Assembly (NCBI RefSeq): GCF_000242895.2
Contig: NC_021171.1
Location: 654,001 to 718,000 of the forward strand
Direction: 5' to 3'
Length of the DNA: 64,000 nt
Origin: Bacillus sp. 1NLA3E
GTDB taxonomy: Bacteria; Bacillota; Bacilli; Bacillales; Cytobacillaceae
In this document: piece after piece, positions 8,306-16,960 of the stretch
Position numbering within the stretch: position 1 is the stretch's first letter
Layout of the letters: the number at the start of each line of letters is the position of its first letter
Program-made: the position numbers and the translations under genes
Notes under the pieces: model-generated
Told to the model about the DNA's origin: nothing
Database searches by the model: none
What the model saw: the letters and a program-made list of their open reading frames with translations, nothing else

Positions 8306-9702
8306 TTACTCTTTATTAACCGTGACTTCAAAAGCTCCAATATTTGATGAAATAGACGATTTCTTTTTCAATTTAAACCATGAATAGATAAAACTAGCGA
8401 TACACAAAAGCAGAATGCCCCAAGGAAAGTAGCTGACAGGCGCAGGCTGTCCTGGTTGAATCATCGCCCACAGGGGAACAAGAATACTGATTAAACCCAG
8501 AATGGGAAACAAATACTTTTTATGAAACGGCCATTTTTCTTTTTTATAAAAAATAACAGCGAGATTCAATAAACTATAGATGAGCAAAAGTGGAATGGTG
8601 CCAAGTGTTCCTAGATAACCAAATCCAGTGACCCATCCATTGCTTAGCAAACCGAATATAATGGCAACAAACAGTCCTGACCCGGATAAGAGTGTAAGTG
8701 ACCCAATTGGAGTTCCCCATTTTGAAACTTTTGCTATTTTTCTATGAAATAAACCTTCACGGGCAGAATGAAAGGGAATCCTGGAGAAACCGTTTAAGCA
8801 GGCAATCGTCATGCCAAATATACTTGTAAAACCTGCAATTGTGGCCAATACAGAGAAACTGCCTAAATATTTATTCGCTAGTGCAATAAAGGGGTTTGAA
8901 CTTTTGAGTAAGGCTTCCGCTTGATTAGAGAATCCCTGGATTATGCTGTAATTGATAAAAACATAAAAGACCGACATAATTGCGATACTTACGAGAACTG
9001 CACGAGCGGTATTTTTTTAGGATTTTTCGTTTCTTCAGCTAAAGCCACTGCATTTTCAAAGCCGATGAACAAATAGATTGCTAATGGAAAACCAAAACCT
9101 AATCCTGATAAACCTCCCTGAATCGAAGAGAAGGCAAAGGGCTTTAGAGATAATGGTGCTGGTGGATAAATTAAAACCAAAGTGGAAACAACGATGAGAA
9201 CTCCAATCTCGATGATTAGCGCCAAAGTTGCAATTTTAGTAGAACGGTGGACCCCCATCACCGTCAGTGCCCATATAAAAACTCCCAAAACAATAGTGGG
9301 GTATATCCAGTGGATGTGAATCCCATATAATGCTAATGAGTCCGCTGTCCAACCTCCAAGTTCAATAAAGGCAGAACCGGCCAGAAAGATCGTTCCACCT
9401 AAAAAGATAAGGGAAGCCGCAGAACCTACCATATCACCAAATGTCATACTAATATATTTGATGAGTGATCCACTGCTTGGATGATTCTTTGAAAAATTCG
9501 TTAAGCTAAGTCCTACAAAAATGACCGCGATGGTTGCCAGCAAGAGGGTAAGCGGTGAACCGATTCCTGATGCGGCAAAAATTACCGGGAATCCATAATA
9601 GATTCCTGCTGCCGGCGCCATTTGTGCTAAGGAAGAGCTTATGCAATCGACAAGAGTTAGTTTTTTCTTTGGTTTAAGCTGAAATGCTGTATTTCCATTC
9701 AT
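8306..9702 (-). pseudogene. APC-family amino-acid/organic-compound permease, frameshifted
   Basis: The N-terminal half (9702 down to 8989) and the C-terminal half (8977 down to 8306) are in different frames. The first half starts at ATG 9702 with AAAGGAG upstream and contains APC signatures such as SSSLAQMAPAAGIYYGFP and GFENAVALAEETKNPKK. The second resumes with ARAVLVSIAIMSVFYVF. The break lies in a run of seven A on the coding strand (T at 9012-9018); one more A would restore a continuous protein of about 465 residues with roughly 12 helices. It is either a real pseudogene or a homopolymer sequencing error. Its position suggests uptake of the substrate of the neighbouring flavoenzymes. Confidence 0.85.
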
Positions 9703-9770
9703 TTTTCTTCTCCTTTGATATGGGATAAAAAAAGCTCCTTTTCCCGCCTCCTTTAAAAAAAATAAAAAAA

Positions 9771-9889
9771 GGCTCACATCAGTCCATTATCGGACCGACA
9801 CGAGCCTCCGGTTAACCAGTGGGCAATATTGATAAAAATGCAAGAAATTCCCTGTCTGTATCATAAACCTAATAAAACCTACCTGTCAA
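9771..9889 (-). promoter_or_regulatory. promoter and transcription-attenuator leader 2, upstream of the permease/acyl-CoA-dehydrogenase-like unit
   Basis: TTGACA (9884-9889) and TATGAT (9860-9865), 18 bases apart, form a clear minus-strand promoter. The leader has the same 24-nt antiterminator block (9801-9824) as leader 1. A terminator follows with GGCTC/GAGCC arms, an inner GGTCC/GGACT stem, a different hexaloop (GATAAT against GAACAA in leader 1) and seven U. Differences between the copies largely preserve pairing in the terminator. Confidence 0.75.
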
Positions 9890-9962
9890 GTGTGTTTTTG
9901 TTTTTGAGAGTAATAGGTGGAATTGGATAATTTTGATAATAGATTATCGTGTATTAACATGT

Positions 9963-10015
9963 AAAAACCTCATTTGGGTACATTGCGGTGAACCGTATCA
10001 TAAGTAGATGAGTTT
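9963..10015. repeat. short dispersed hairpin repeat, copy 1
   Basis: The sequence AAAAACCTCATTT through CATAAGTAGATGAGTTTT resembles 23781-23836, with the same flanking arms and the shared inner words GAACC and CATAAGTA. The outer arms (ACCTCAT / ATGAG-TT) pair. The rest of 9890-10211 holds no gene that I can support. Confidence 0.5.
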
Positions 10016-10211
10016 TAATTAACATTCTTAACTTGAAAGTGCTTTGAATCTTTTAAGTTGTATATCTTCAGTTCTTATTTATAGGAAATGTGTTTTTTTA
10101 AAAATAGATTAAAATACTTTATAATTGCATTCGACGAGTGCCTGCCCCAGCACGAAAATTTTCGAATATAGGAAGGACATTTTCTCGATTGGAAGATGCC
10201 CCTTTGTTATT

Positions 10212-11132
10212 TCAAATTTTAATTATTATCTGTGCATTTATCTTTTTGGCTTTTGGAACTCCTTTTGTCGTTCGGTTGATTAAATAGATACTTAATAACA
10301 TGAGAACGAGTCCTTCTAGAAGAGAGAATGTAAATGGTTCACTTAGGAAGATTGTGCCAACTCCTACTGCAATAAGTGGGACAAGAAAGGTATACGATGC
10401 AACCTTGCTAGATTCATTGGAACTCATAAGTTTAAAATAGACTGCAGTGGCTCCTGCCATCCCCAAAACAGAACTATATATAAGGCAAGAAATGTAAGGG
10501 ACATTCCAGACAATCCTTGCGGGATTTTCAATTTCGAAACCGGCTCCCATCAAGAAAAGCCCCCCAATAATGCCTTGGATTGCAACTAGCCATAAGCCAT
10601 GGACTAAGGAACTGGTTTTCTTTACATACACTACACCAAGCGCCCAACCGACCCCAGTTATTAATGCCAAAGAAATACCAAGAAATGAGATGTTTCCACT
10701 TATTCCATCCAATGATACGACTGCAACACCAAGAAACCCAATGATCAGACCGGCTACTTTCATCACAGATAACGGCTCTTTAAGCCACATCCAGGAAAAA
10801 ATAGTGACAAGAACTGGTTGTAAATAAACGATGACTGAAAATAAGCCTGAGGGCAAATACTGCAAGCCCATTGTCTGAACCCCATTGAAGATGACTGTAT
10901 TAAATAGTGCAACAATTGAATAAATTGGCCAATTTTTCCTCCACTGAAGTTTTTGCCACTGTGGTAAAAGTATAAAGGCTAATACAATACCTCCAAATAA
11001 TGTACGCATCCCAGCGTATAGAAGGGGAGGAGTATATGGCAATGCATATTTGTTGATAGGCCAGGACATTCCCCAAATGATTACAACAAAGGAAATGGCA
11101 AGAAAAGATTTTGTTCGTGATCGATTTGGCAT
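10212..11132 (-). CDS. EamA/DMT-family transporter (RhaT/YdcZ type exporter)
   Basis: A 306-residue protein with ten hydrophobic helices arranged as two EamA repeats. The first repeat begins SFVVIIWGMSWPINKYAL and contains the conserved YLQPVLVTIFSWMWLKEPLS. The second begins around ISLALITGVGWALGVVYVKK and contains AVYFKLMSSNESSKVASYTF followed by FLSEPFT. Such carriers export amino acids or other metabolites from the cytoplasm. It is a single gene between terminator-like hairpins. The ATG at 11132 has a weak GGGG site about 13 bases upstream. The substrate is not predictable. Confidence 0.85.
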   Translation of the reverse strand: MPNRSRTKSFLAISFVVIIWGMSWPINKYALPYTPPLLYAGMRTLFGGIVLAFILLPQWQKLQWRKNWPIYSIVALFNTVIFNGVQTMGLQYLPSGLFSVIVYLQPVLVTIFSWMWLKEPLSVMKVAGLIIGFLGVAVVSLDGISGNISFLGISLALITGVGWALGVVYVKKTSSLVHGLWLVAIQGIIGGLFLMGAGFEIENPARIVWNVPYISCLIYSSVLGMAGATAVYFKLMSSNESSKVASYTFLVPLIAVGVGTIFLSEPFTFSLLEGLVLMLLSIYLINRTTKGVPKAKKINAQIIIKI

Positions 11133-11177
11133 ATACTGTTACTTCCCCTTTGTAATCATAGAAATACCTCTATATAT

Positions 11178-11218
11178 AAAAGCCGCTCTTCCCTAATAAA
11201 GAGGGAAGAATCGGCTTT
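11178..11218. terminator. long hairpin, terminator-like on both strands
   Basis: AAAGCCG and TCTTCCCT pair with AGGGAAGA and CGGCTTT around an AATAAAG loop. It lies between the DMT gene and the MITE/IS110 block and precedes the DMT gene on the minus strand. Confidence 0.65.
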
Positions 11219-11270
11219 TGCTTTTAAAATATGGCTCTGTTAAACTCCCTCAGTTTAATGCGATTTTCTC

Positions 11271-11681
11271 CCGAATGCTCGCTAATTCGCAGGATTTCAT
11301 AGTCCCATATTTTGAATTAACAGTTAAGTGGAATGAATTCAGATCATTATTGGCTCGTGGAGGCATAGTGAAATAAAGGGATAAATAATAACCCCAATTT
11401 TTACCATGTGATGTACATGCTCCACGCCGCCCCTGGAGGCTTTCCCTCCCATGTCTCAACGGGTCAATTGCCCTTTCATTCCTTCGTCATGCCTACCCAA
11501 GGGGTGGAGGCCAGTCAAGCTAGATTAATGGGTCTATGCCCTTTTGTTTAACAAATCTGGTACTCCGTACATATTTATTATCCTGCGAATAAGCCAGCAT
11601 TCGGTTTATACAATTCTGTTATCTAATTTATTTTTGGTGTCACATTTAAGAAATCAGATTTAGTTCAAGGTTCTATCGTAA
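11271..11681 (-). ncRNA. candidate bridge RNA region of the IS110-family element
   Basis: The non-coding 3' flank of the transposase gene is too long and structured to be plain spacer. It is enclosed by a near-perfect 25-nt inverted repeat (11271-11295 and 11580-11604, 23 of 25 matching) and contains GC-rich words such as GGGAGGGAAAGCCTCC and GGGGCGGCGTGG in an otherwise AT-rich region. IS110-family elements are known to encode a bridge RNA in a non-coding end, on the 3' side in the IS1111 group. The exact RNA ends are not determined. Confidence 0.5.
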
Positions 11682-12956
11682 CTATGCTGCCAACACAATA
11701 ATGTGGTTAACTTTTTCAGGACAGTAGAACTCATTTCGGCGAGCGATGCCCACAAAAATCCTCGCAAGTTTCCCAATCAATTTCATGATTGACTTCATTT
11801 TCTTCATCTTTTTTACTTTTACATTATAGGAGTGAATTGCTTTAAATTCCGGATTATTCGCTACAAGACTCATTGTAGCTAAATATAGGAAACGTCGTAG
11901 TCTAGACCTTCCTCGCTTAGAGATGACAATTTGACCTTTCCACTTCCCTGAACTTGCTTCAGCTAAGTGTAATCCAGCATGGCGAAGCAAAGAATTCCCA
12001 TGAGAAAAACCACTTAAATCTCCTGCCTCACCTAAAATACCTGCCAATGAAATTACACTAATGCCTTTAATGGCAAGTAATTTATAAGCGAAAGGGATCT
12101 TTAATAGAGCATCAGTAACTTGTTCCTCCACTCTTTCGAGTTGTTTTAAAGCTAAATCATATTCCTCTAATAATTGTTCCAAATGAAATTTATAAGCATC
12201 AAGTGCTTGCTTTGTTCCAACTGATTTTCCAGCTACCTGAATGAGTAATAGTGCCTTTTTTAAACCAGGTTGTCTCTTCATGATTGATTTCCAACCCATT
12301 ATTACTTCCTCGGGCTCCATAGTTCCTAATTCTACAGGGGATGGGAATAGACGAAGGGTTGCAATTGCCCCTTTAGCGGTAATATCTTTAAACACCTGTC
12401 GGAGTTCGGGAAATACAATATCTACCCACCGATTTAATTGGTTAGTAGAACTTACGAGACGCTTAACAACTACATCACGATTAGACATAAGAACCCTAAG
12501 TTTTTCAAATGACTCAGATGTAGGCCTAACCTCAGAGTAGTAACCGTTTTTCACCATATCAGCTATAACCAAAGCATCTTTTTTATCACTTTTAGATTGA
12601 GTATTATCACGATTTTCTTTATTTCTTTTTACTAAATAGGGATTTACCGTTACCACTTCAATATTATGCTTAAAAAGCCATTTTGAAAGATTAATCCAAT
12701 AGTGTCCAGTAGGTTCCATCCCAACAATAGATTCATCTAAATTGTTTATTCTTTGAAGATTATTAATCCATTTTAATAAACTAGAAAATCCTTCTTCATT
12801 ATTAGTAAATGTAAGTGGATCACCAACTACAATTCCGCGGAAATTAACAGCTCGGGCTACATGTAATTGTTGAGCAATATCTATCCCAACAACAAGATGT
12901 TTAACGGAAATTCTTTCTATTAGTTGATTTTGTTTGTTTTGCATTTTAAACTTCAA
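11682..12956 (-). CDS. IS110-family transposase (DEDD recombinase)
   Basis: A 424-residue protein. The N-terminal RuvC-like domain shows D in LVVGIDIAQQ, E in SIVGMEPTGHYW and D residues in SKSDKKDALVIADMV. The C-terminal Transposase_20 domain has LAGILGEAGDLSGFSHG and GLHLAEASSGKWKGQ, with the serine expected for catalysis. The TTG start at 12956 is supported by AGGAGG eight bases upstream; the next ATG is too far away. The gene appears intact. It lies within the MITE at 11233-13213 and should recombine DNA under guidance of the element's non-coding RNA. Confidence 0.92.
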   Translation of the reverse strand: MKFKMQNKQNQLIERISVKHLVVGIDIAQQLHVARAVNFRGIVVGDPLTFTNNEEGFSSLLKWINNLQRINNLDESIVGMEPTGHYWINLSKWLFKHNIEVVTVNPYLVKRNKENRDNTQSKSDKKDALVIADMVKNGYYSEVRPTSESFEKLRVLMSNRDVVVKRLVSSTNQLNRWVDIVFPELRQVFKDITAKGAIATLRLFPSPVELGTMEPEEVIMGWKSIMKRQPGLKKALLLIQVAGKSVGTKQALDAYKFHLEQLLEEYDLALKQLERVEEQVTDALLKIPFAYKLLAIKGISVISLAGILGEAGDLSGFSHGNSLLRHAGLHLAEASSGKWKGQIVISKRGRSRLRRFLYLATMSLVANNPEFKAIHSYNVKVKKMKKMKSIMKLIGKLARIFVGIARRNEFYCPEKVNHIIVLAA

Positions 12957-13239
12957 AGTAGGGTTCCTCCTTAAGGTTGAGTTTGAGTGGTGTCTTACTC
13001 ATATCTTACTGAGGAGCCCTATTTTTTTCAAACTCGAAAAATAACGTTCTACAGGAATGCTAGAATGTTGATTTCCGTTCCAGGCGCTTCGCTTTCCGCG
13101 GGGCGGGCGGTGAGCCTCCTCGGCGCTAAAGCGCCTGCGGGGTCTCACCTGTCCCGCTGCTCCCGCAGGAGTCTTCGCGCCTTCCACTCCAATCAACATT
13201 GAGCTTTAACACCTAAAATATAAATCAATATTTTTTAAG

Positions 13240-14547
13240 TTATACTGCTTTGTTCATACCAGTGTCTTCTCCTGAACTACCCTTAACAAACATGTTACCA
13301 ACACTATAGAAAATAGCTGCAGTAACAAGACCAACAACAGCAACTGAAAGATGTGGTGCGTAGAAGTTAACAAATAATGAGATTGCCGCAGACAATACCC
13401 AAACAATGAATGCCAATGGTCTCCAGTTTACTAAATCAGCAGATTCACTCTTGCGTAAAACCAAGCGGTCCATAATAATGATTGACCCAATTGGTGGAAT
13501 AATTACCCCAAGCAGAACAAGCCAGTTGAAAAAGTGATTATATATTCCGGAAATAGCAACGATAAGACCAAGAACACCGATAATAAGAGTGATGGTTCTC
13601 ATTTTTTTACCGGTCATATGGGACCATCCAACTGCCCCATTATACAAGCAATGTGTACCTACAGAACCTAAATTGATAAAAACAAATAGGATAGACAAGA
13701 TGGTGAGCAATGGACCATGTCCAGCTAAAACTGACATAAAATCTCCGCCAGTAGAAGTAGGATTTGGGATTACACCAGTTGCTACGACAATCCCACCTAC
13801 AATCTCTGCGATAAAGTTCCCAATTGGAAATGCAAAAATGGTTGATAAAGCCCCTTCACGGCCATTTTTTGCCCAACGGGTAAAGTCGGCTGTCATTGTG
13901 CCTGAATCAGCAAATCCTGCAAATACTAAAGTAACAGCAGCTCCAAACGACATAGCACCGGAAACATGTGGATGGTACCCAAATATATCGGAATTACCAC
14001 TCTTTACTGCCATAACAATCGCAATTATAGCAATTAAAATGTAAAATGGGGCGGCAATCCAACCTAAGAAGGATAAAGCCTTTATACCGATGTAAGTAAC
14101 AGCGACATAGAGGATTCCTCCGAGGACTGTCATCCATAATAGGTTAGCACCAAATGACCCATGCATTGTAGCACCAGTGAGCCCTACTTGAAGGGCGAAC
14201 CATCCAATTACAACTGTAGACAACAAGCCAGAAACTAGATAATAACCTGATCGTCCAAACGTTTTCTGTGCAGTCAAGGAAAAGTTCATTCCTGTACGTC
14301 CTGCATCGTAGCTAAGTAATCCTACCATCAAAAACAAAAGCAAGTTACCAACCAGCATCGCCAAGGCACCGGCTTTAAATCCAAGCTGTGCCGTGATCAG
14401 TCCGCCAATTACCGCACTAGTCAAAACCATAGGAAAACCGAACCATACCGCTGCTACAGAAGATAACCGTTTTCGATACTCCTTTGGTACAGGAGCGTGT
14501 TCAAACTCTGGATCCAATAGTTGTTTATCAACATTAGTGGTTGACAT
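13240..14547 (-). CDS. NCS1-family nucleobase/allantoin/hydantoin-type transporter (CodB-like)
   Basis: A 435-residue, roughly 12-helix permease of the cytosine/purine/allantoin family. The conserved N-terminal pattern is visible: RKRLSSVAAVWFGFPMVLTS, AQLGFKAGALAMLVGN and GRTGMNFSLTAQKTFGRSG. The ATG has AGGAGG six bases upstream. It is co-directional with and 10 bases downstream of the AllH-like gene, and the promoter module at 15587-15645 should drive both. Given the carbamoyl-transfer genes next door it probably imports a ureide or related heterocycle. The precise substrate is inferred only from context. Confidence 0.85.
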   Translation of the reverse strand: MSTTNVDKQLLDPEFEHAPVPKEYRKRLSSVAAVWFGFPMVLTSAVIGGLITAQLGFKAGALAMLVGNLLLFLMVGLLSYDAGRTGMNFSLTAQKTFGRSGYYLVSGLLSTVVIGWFALQVGLTGATMHGSFGANLLWMTVLGGILYVAVTYIGIKALSFLGWIAAPFYILIAIIAIVMAVKSGNSDIFGYHPHVSGAMSFGAAVTLVFAGFADSGTMTADFTRWAKNGREGALSTIFAFPIGNFIAEIVGGIVVATGVIPNPTSTGGDFMSVLAGHGPLLTILSILFVFINLGSVGTHCLYNGAVGWSHMTGKKMRTITLIIGVLGLIVAISGIYNHFFNWLVLLGVIIPPIGSIIIMDRLVLRKSESADLVNWRPLAFIVWVLSAAISLFVNFYAPHLSVAVVGLVTAAIFYSVGNMFVKGSSGEDTGMNKAV

Positions 14548-14557
14548 ACTTTTCCTC

Positions 14558-15445
14558 CTAATAGAGCATATTTTTCATTTTAATATTGGTTTCCAAGCCG
14601 CTGACTAGCCCGAGGGCTATGTCTGTCCCGGATGAAGATCCAATTTTTAAAACATTATCTAAAGCAGAAATCAATTCTTTCTCACGGCCATTTACGGCAG
14701 AATTGATCAAACATACAATAGATTCTCTTACTTTACCCAATGATGCTTTTCTTAAGGTCATAAAGCTGATATCGTTCGTTAATAGCTTTGCACTCATTAC
14801 AACTTGTTCGCAAAATCCCTTATACGATTGACATGGGCAATCTGGCATATTAAAAGTGGTCAATAGTCCTGTTAAGAAATCATCACCAGATGGTGTTAAG
14901 CCAGGTCCTAAACCAATAAGACTAATGGCATGCTGTAGGGCATCATTCACTCTGTTGTTCACTAGTGAACAACAGAGTGAATGAGATCTTTCCTCCAGCA
15001 TTTTAGCCATTTCAACTTCAAAAGGGCTTTTTGCCTGTAAATTCTTCTTCATCCCACCACATTTTCCATGTTTCTCAATGTGACCCTTCATGATGGCTAG
15101 ATTTACTATTAACCGTTCATCATTCACAGGATAATTTGGTAACGAACATTCCCATTTTTCTGCGTATTCAATTGTTATAGCCAGTTTGTTTTTAATAGAA
15201 AGAACTTTATTTTCAACAAATATCCGGTCATTCACTTCAATATCTATTTCTTTAAAACTATTTATTTCTATAACAATTGAATTCGGTCCGTTATCCAATT
15301 TGTTACATGCTAGACTGTATAAGTCTCCCGTTTCCAAGCACTGAATATTTACTGTTTTGTCAAAAATACTATGAATAATACCGTTAAACTTTGAAATTTC
15401 AATCGCCTGAATAAAACCAACATCACCAGATTTAGCTTGTATCAT
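14558..15445 (-). CDS. DUF2877 protein, AllH-like oxamate carbamoyltransferase subunit
   Basis: A 295-residue protein with the DUF2877 signature GLGPGLTPSGDDFLTGLL at about residues 180-197. In E. coli the homologue YlbF (AllH) works with FdrA (AllF) and YlbE (AllG) as a carbamoyltransferase that splits oxalurate into oxamate and carbamoyl phosphate. Homologues of the other two subunits and a carbamate kinase are encoded at 16961-20983, which supports the assignment. ATG 15445 is preferred to the GTG nine bases upstream because GAGGTG lies at the right distance. It is the first gene of the minus-strand arm, followed by the NCS1 transporter. Confidence 0.8.
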   Translation of the reverse strand: MIQAKSGDVGFIQAIEISKFNGIIHSIFDKTVNIQCLETGDLYSLACNKLDNGPNSIVIEINSFKEIDIEVNDRIFVENKVLSIKNKLAITIEYAEKWECSLPNYPVNDERLIVNLAIMKGHIEKHGKCGGMKKNLQAKSPFEVEMAKMLEERSHSLCCSLVNNRVNDALQHAISLIGLGPGLTPSGDDFLTGLLTTFNMPDCPCQSYKGFCEQVVMSAKLLTNDISFMTLRKASLGKVRESIVCLINSAVNGREKELISALDNVLKIGSSSGTDIALGLVSGLETNIKMKNMLY

Positions 15446-15586
15446 TGGAGCCACCTCATTATCTGGAATGTTAACTGAATTTAGCAGTAAAATGGTCTCC
15501 TCCCCTTTTTATTTTAACTATCATTTTAAAATTTAATCGCTTTCAATATGACCTTACACGAATATTGTAGAAGGGATTCTTTTCGG

Positions 15587-15645
15587 CGTCATTGTATAAT
15601 AAAACTAAAAATAGCTGTTATCAGTTAGGCATAATGTACAATGAT
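15587..15645 (-). promoter_or_regulatory. activator-type promoter module of the allH-like/transporter arm
   Basis: On the minus strand a 28-nt box (15618-15645) is followed after 19 bases by TATACAATGACG (15587-15598). The module at 16741-16799 has the same box (27 of 28 identical), spacing and 12-mer. There is a good -10 (TACAAT) but no -35, which suggests activation from the box. The likely activator is the PucR-type protein encoded at 21049-22767. The box may also serve the divergent amidase gene. Confidence 0.75.
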
Positions 15646-15701
15646 AAGAGATTCATTTTTAAATTCAGAAGAGGTTCTAGAAAATGAAGGAGACGAAACA
15701 A

Positions 15702-16646
15702 ATGAATTTGAAGCATGAGATTGATATTAAAAATGAAAACCTTCATATCTCATTTAGTAACAACTATCAACCAATTCTCACGATTGATTCCGGTGATTCA
15801 GTCCAGTTTGTTACCCCGGATATTGACTGTGGTTACTCATATAAGGATGGGAAAAGGGTTGTTTATGAATCCAGAGAAAGGGAAAAAATTTGGGGACATC
15901 CTATGATAGGACCCATTGCAATAAAAAATGCCAGACCAGGAATGACATTAGAGATTAAAATTAATGATATTGTTCCTGGCTGGTATGGATGGAACTTTTC
16001 TGGTGGTGAAAGAAACTTGCAGGATTCTAAGTTGGGGAATACCTTGCAGGAAGAATTACGGGTGGATTGGCTATTAGACCATGAAAAAAATAAGGGAGTC
16101 TGCCAATTGAAAAATGACTCCTATTCTGTTAAATTGAGTCCTTTTATGGGAGTGATGGCTACTGCCCCTAGTGAACCAGGTATCCATTCAACTATCCCCC
16201 CCAGGTATTGTGGGGGAAATATTGATTGTAAGGAACTAACGAAGGGAAGTATATTATACTTGCCAATTGCAGTGGAAGGAGGGTTATTTTCTGTTGGTGA
16301 TGGCCATGCAGCACAGGGAGACGGGGAAGTATCCGGGACAGCAATTGAATGTCCAATGGACATGGTCGACCTTACATTTGTAGTAAGGGAAGACATACAT
16401 CTTCGAATGCCAAGGGCTTATACACCTTCCGGCTGGATTACCTTTGGATTTCATGAAGATCTAAATGAAGCGACAACCATAGCCCTTAATGAGATGCTGC
16501 AATTAATGCAGGATTTATATCAGATTGATAAACGTGAAGCTACTGCTCTAGCAAGTGTAGTGGTAGATTTAAGAATTACGCAAATCGTTAATTCCAGCAA
16601 AGGAGTTCACGCCGTATTGCCCCATGGTGCATTAAAGAGAGGATAA
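15702..16646 (+). CDS. acetamidase/formamidase-family amidohydrolase
   Basis: A 314-residue protein of the FmdA/AmdA family, which hydrolyses short amides to acid and ammonia. Family features are GHPMIGPIAIKNARPGMTLE near residue 70, FMGVMATAPSEPG and IPPRYCGGNIDCKELTKGS in the centre, and FSVGDGHAAQGDGEVSGTAI with the catalytic/metal-binding region. ATG 15702 is chosen over the one at 15684 because AAGGAG lies nine bases upstream. It stands between the two promoter modules and is divergent from the AllH-like gene. Hydrolysis of oxamate, the other product of oxalurate cleavage, would fit but is inference. Confidence 0.85.
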   Translation: MNLKHEIDIKNENLHISFSNNYQPILTIDSGDSVQFVTPDIDCGYSYKDGKRVVYESREREKIWGHPMIGPIAIKNARPGMTLEIKINDIVPGWYGWNFSGGERNLQDSKLGNTLQEELRVDWLLDHEKNKGVCQLKNDSYSVKLSPFMGVMATAPSEPGIHSTIPPRYCGGNIDCKELTKGSILYLPIAVEGGLFSVGDGHAAQGDGEVSGTAIECPMDMVDLTFVVREDIHLRMPRAYTPSGWITFGFHEDLNEATTIALNEMLQLMQDLYQIDKREATALASVVVDLRITQIVNSSKGVHAVLPHGALKRG

Positions 16647-16740
16647 CCATTTCCATTATTATTTTTAGGATTCATTCCGGGACTGAACATGATCAAAAAT
16701 GTTTGGTTCTTTTTATTTTTTACAAAAAAATACAATTTAA

Positions 16741-16799
16741 ATCATTGTACATAATGCCTAACTGATAAGAAGATTTTTTGGTTTGGTTATACAATGACG
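16741..16799 (+). promoter_or_regulatory. activator-type promoter module of the fdrA-like operon
   Basis: The inverse copy of the module at 15587-15645: the 28-nt box at 16741-16768, a 19-base spacer, then TATACAATGACG (16788-16799). The spacer sequence differs between copies while box, length and 12-mer are kept, which marks them as functional. The transcript would have a leader of about 155 bases before the FdrA-like gene. Confidence 0.78.
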
Positions 16800-16960
16800 T
16801 TTTTACCACTCCCTTCTAGAATAAATCGTGTAGCTTATTTCAAAATAAACAACACGCGGAGTAAACTTTCATTCCTGCTTAAAAAGGAAGGGGTCTTGAT
16901 CTTTAGTACCAAGGTTCAATTTATCTCATTTCTTCAACAAAAAAAATTGGAGGGTAACAT

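Larger units (their letters stand above)
11245..13061 (-). mobile_element. IS110-family insertion element with CT core, about 1.8 kb
   Basis: Comparison with uninterrupted MITE copies shows the insertion point: target GTTAAA-CT-AGAATG is split, and CT is present at both junctions (11245-11246 and 13060-13061). A dinucleotide core, CT in IS621, is how IS110 recombinases are known to join donor and target. The transposase occupies 11682-12956. There are about 435 non-coding bases beyond its 3' end and about 104 before its 5' end. Confidence 0.8.
11233..13213. mobile_element. MITE-like repeat interrupted by an IS110-family element, 8-bp target duplication TAAAATAT
   Basis: The left end GGCTCTGTTAAACT (11233-11246) and the remainder (13060-13213) together equal the intact MITE seen at 33802-33983 and 48314-48500. 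TAAAATAT occurs directly outside both ends, at 11225-11232 and 13214-13221. The IS110 element lies between the two parts. The right arm is shortened compared with the other copies. The GC-rich core spans about 13065-13197. Confidence 0.82.

Noticed and set aside
11250-11459. 69-codon frame in the non-coding end of the IS110 element
   Set aside because: No plausible start and no family resemblance; the base pattern is explained better by the structured RNA and inverted repeat.
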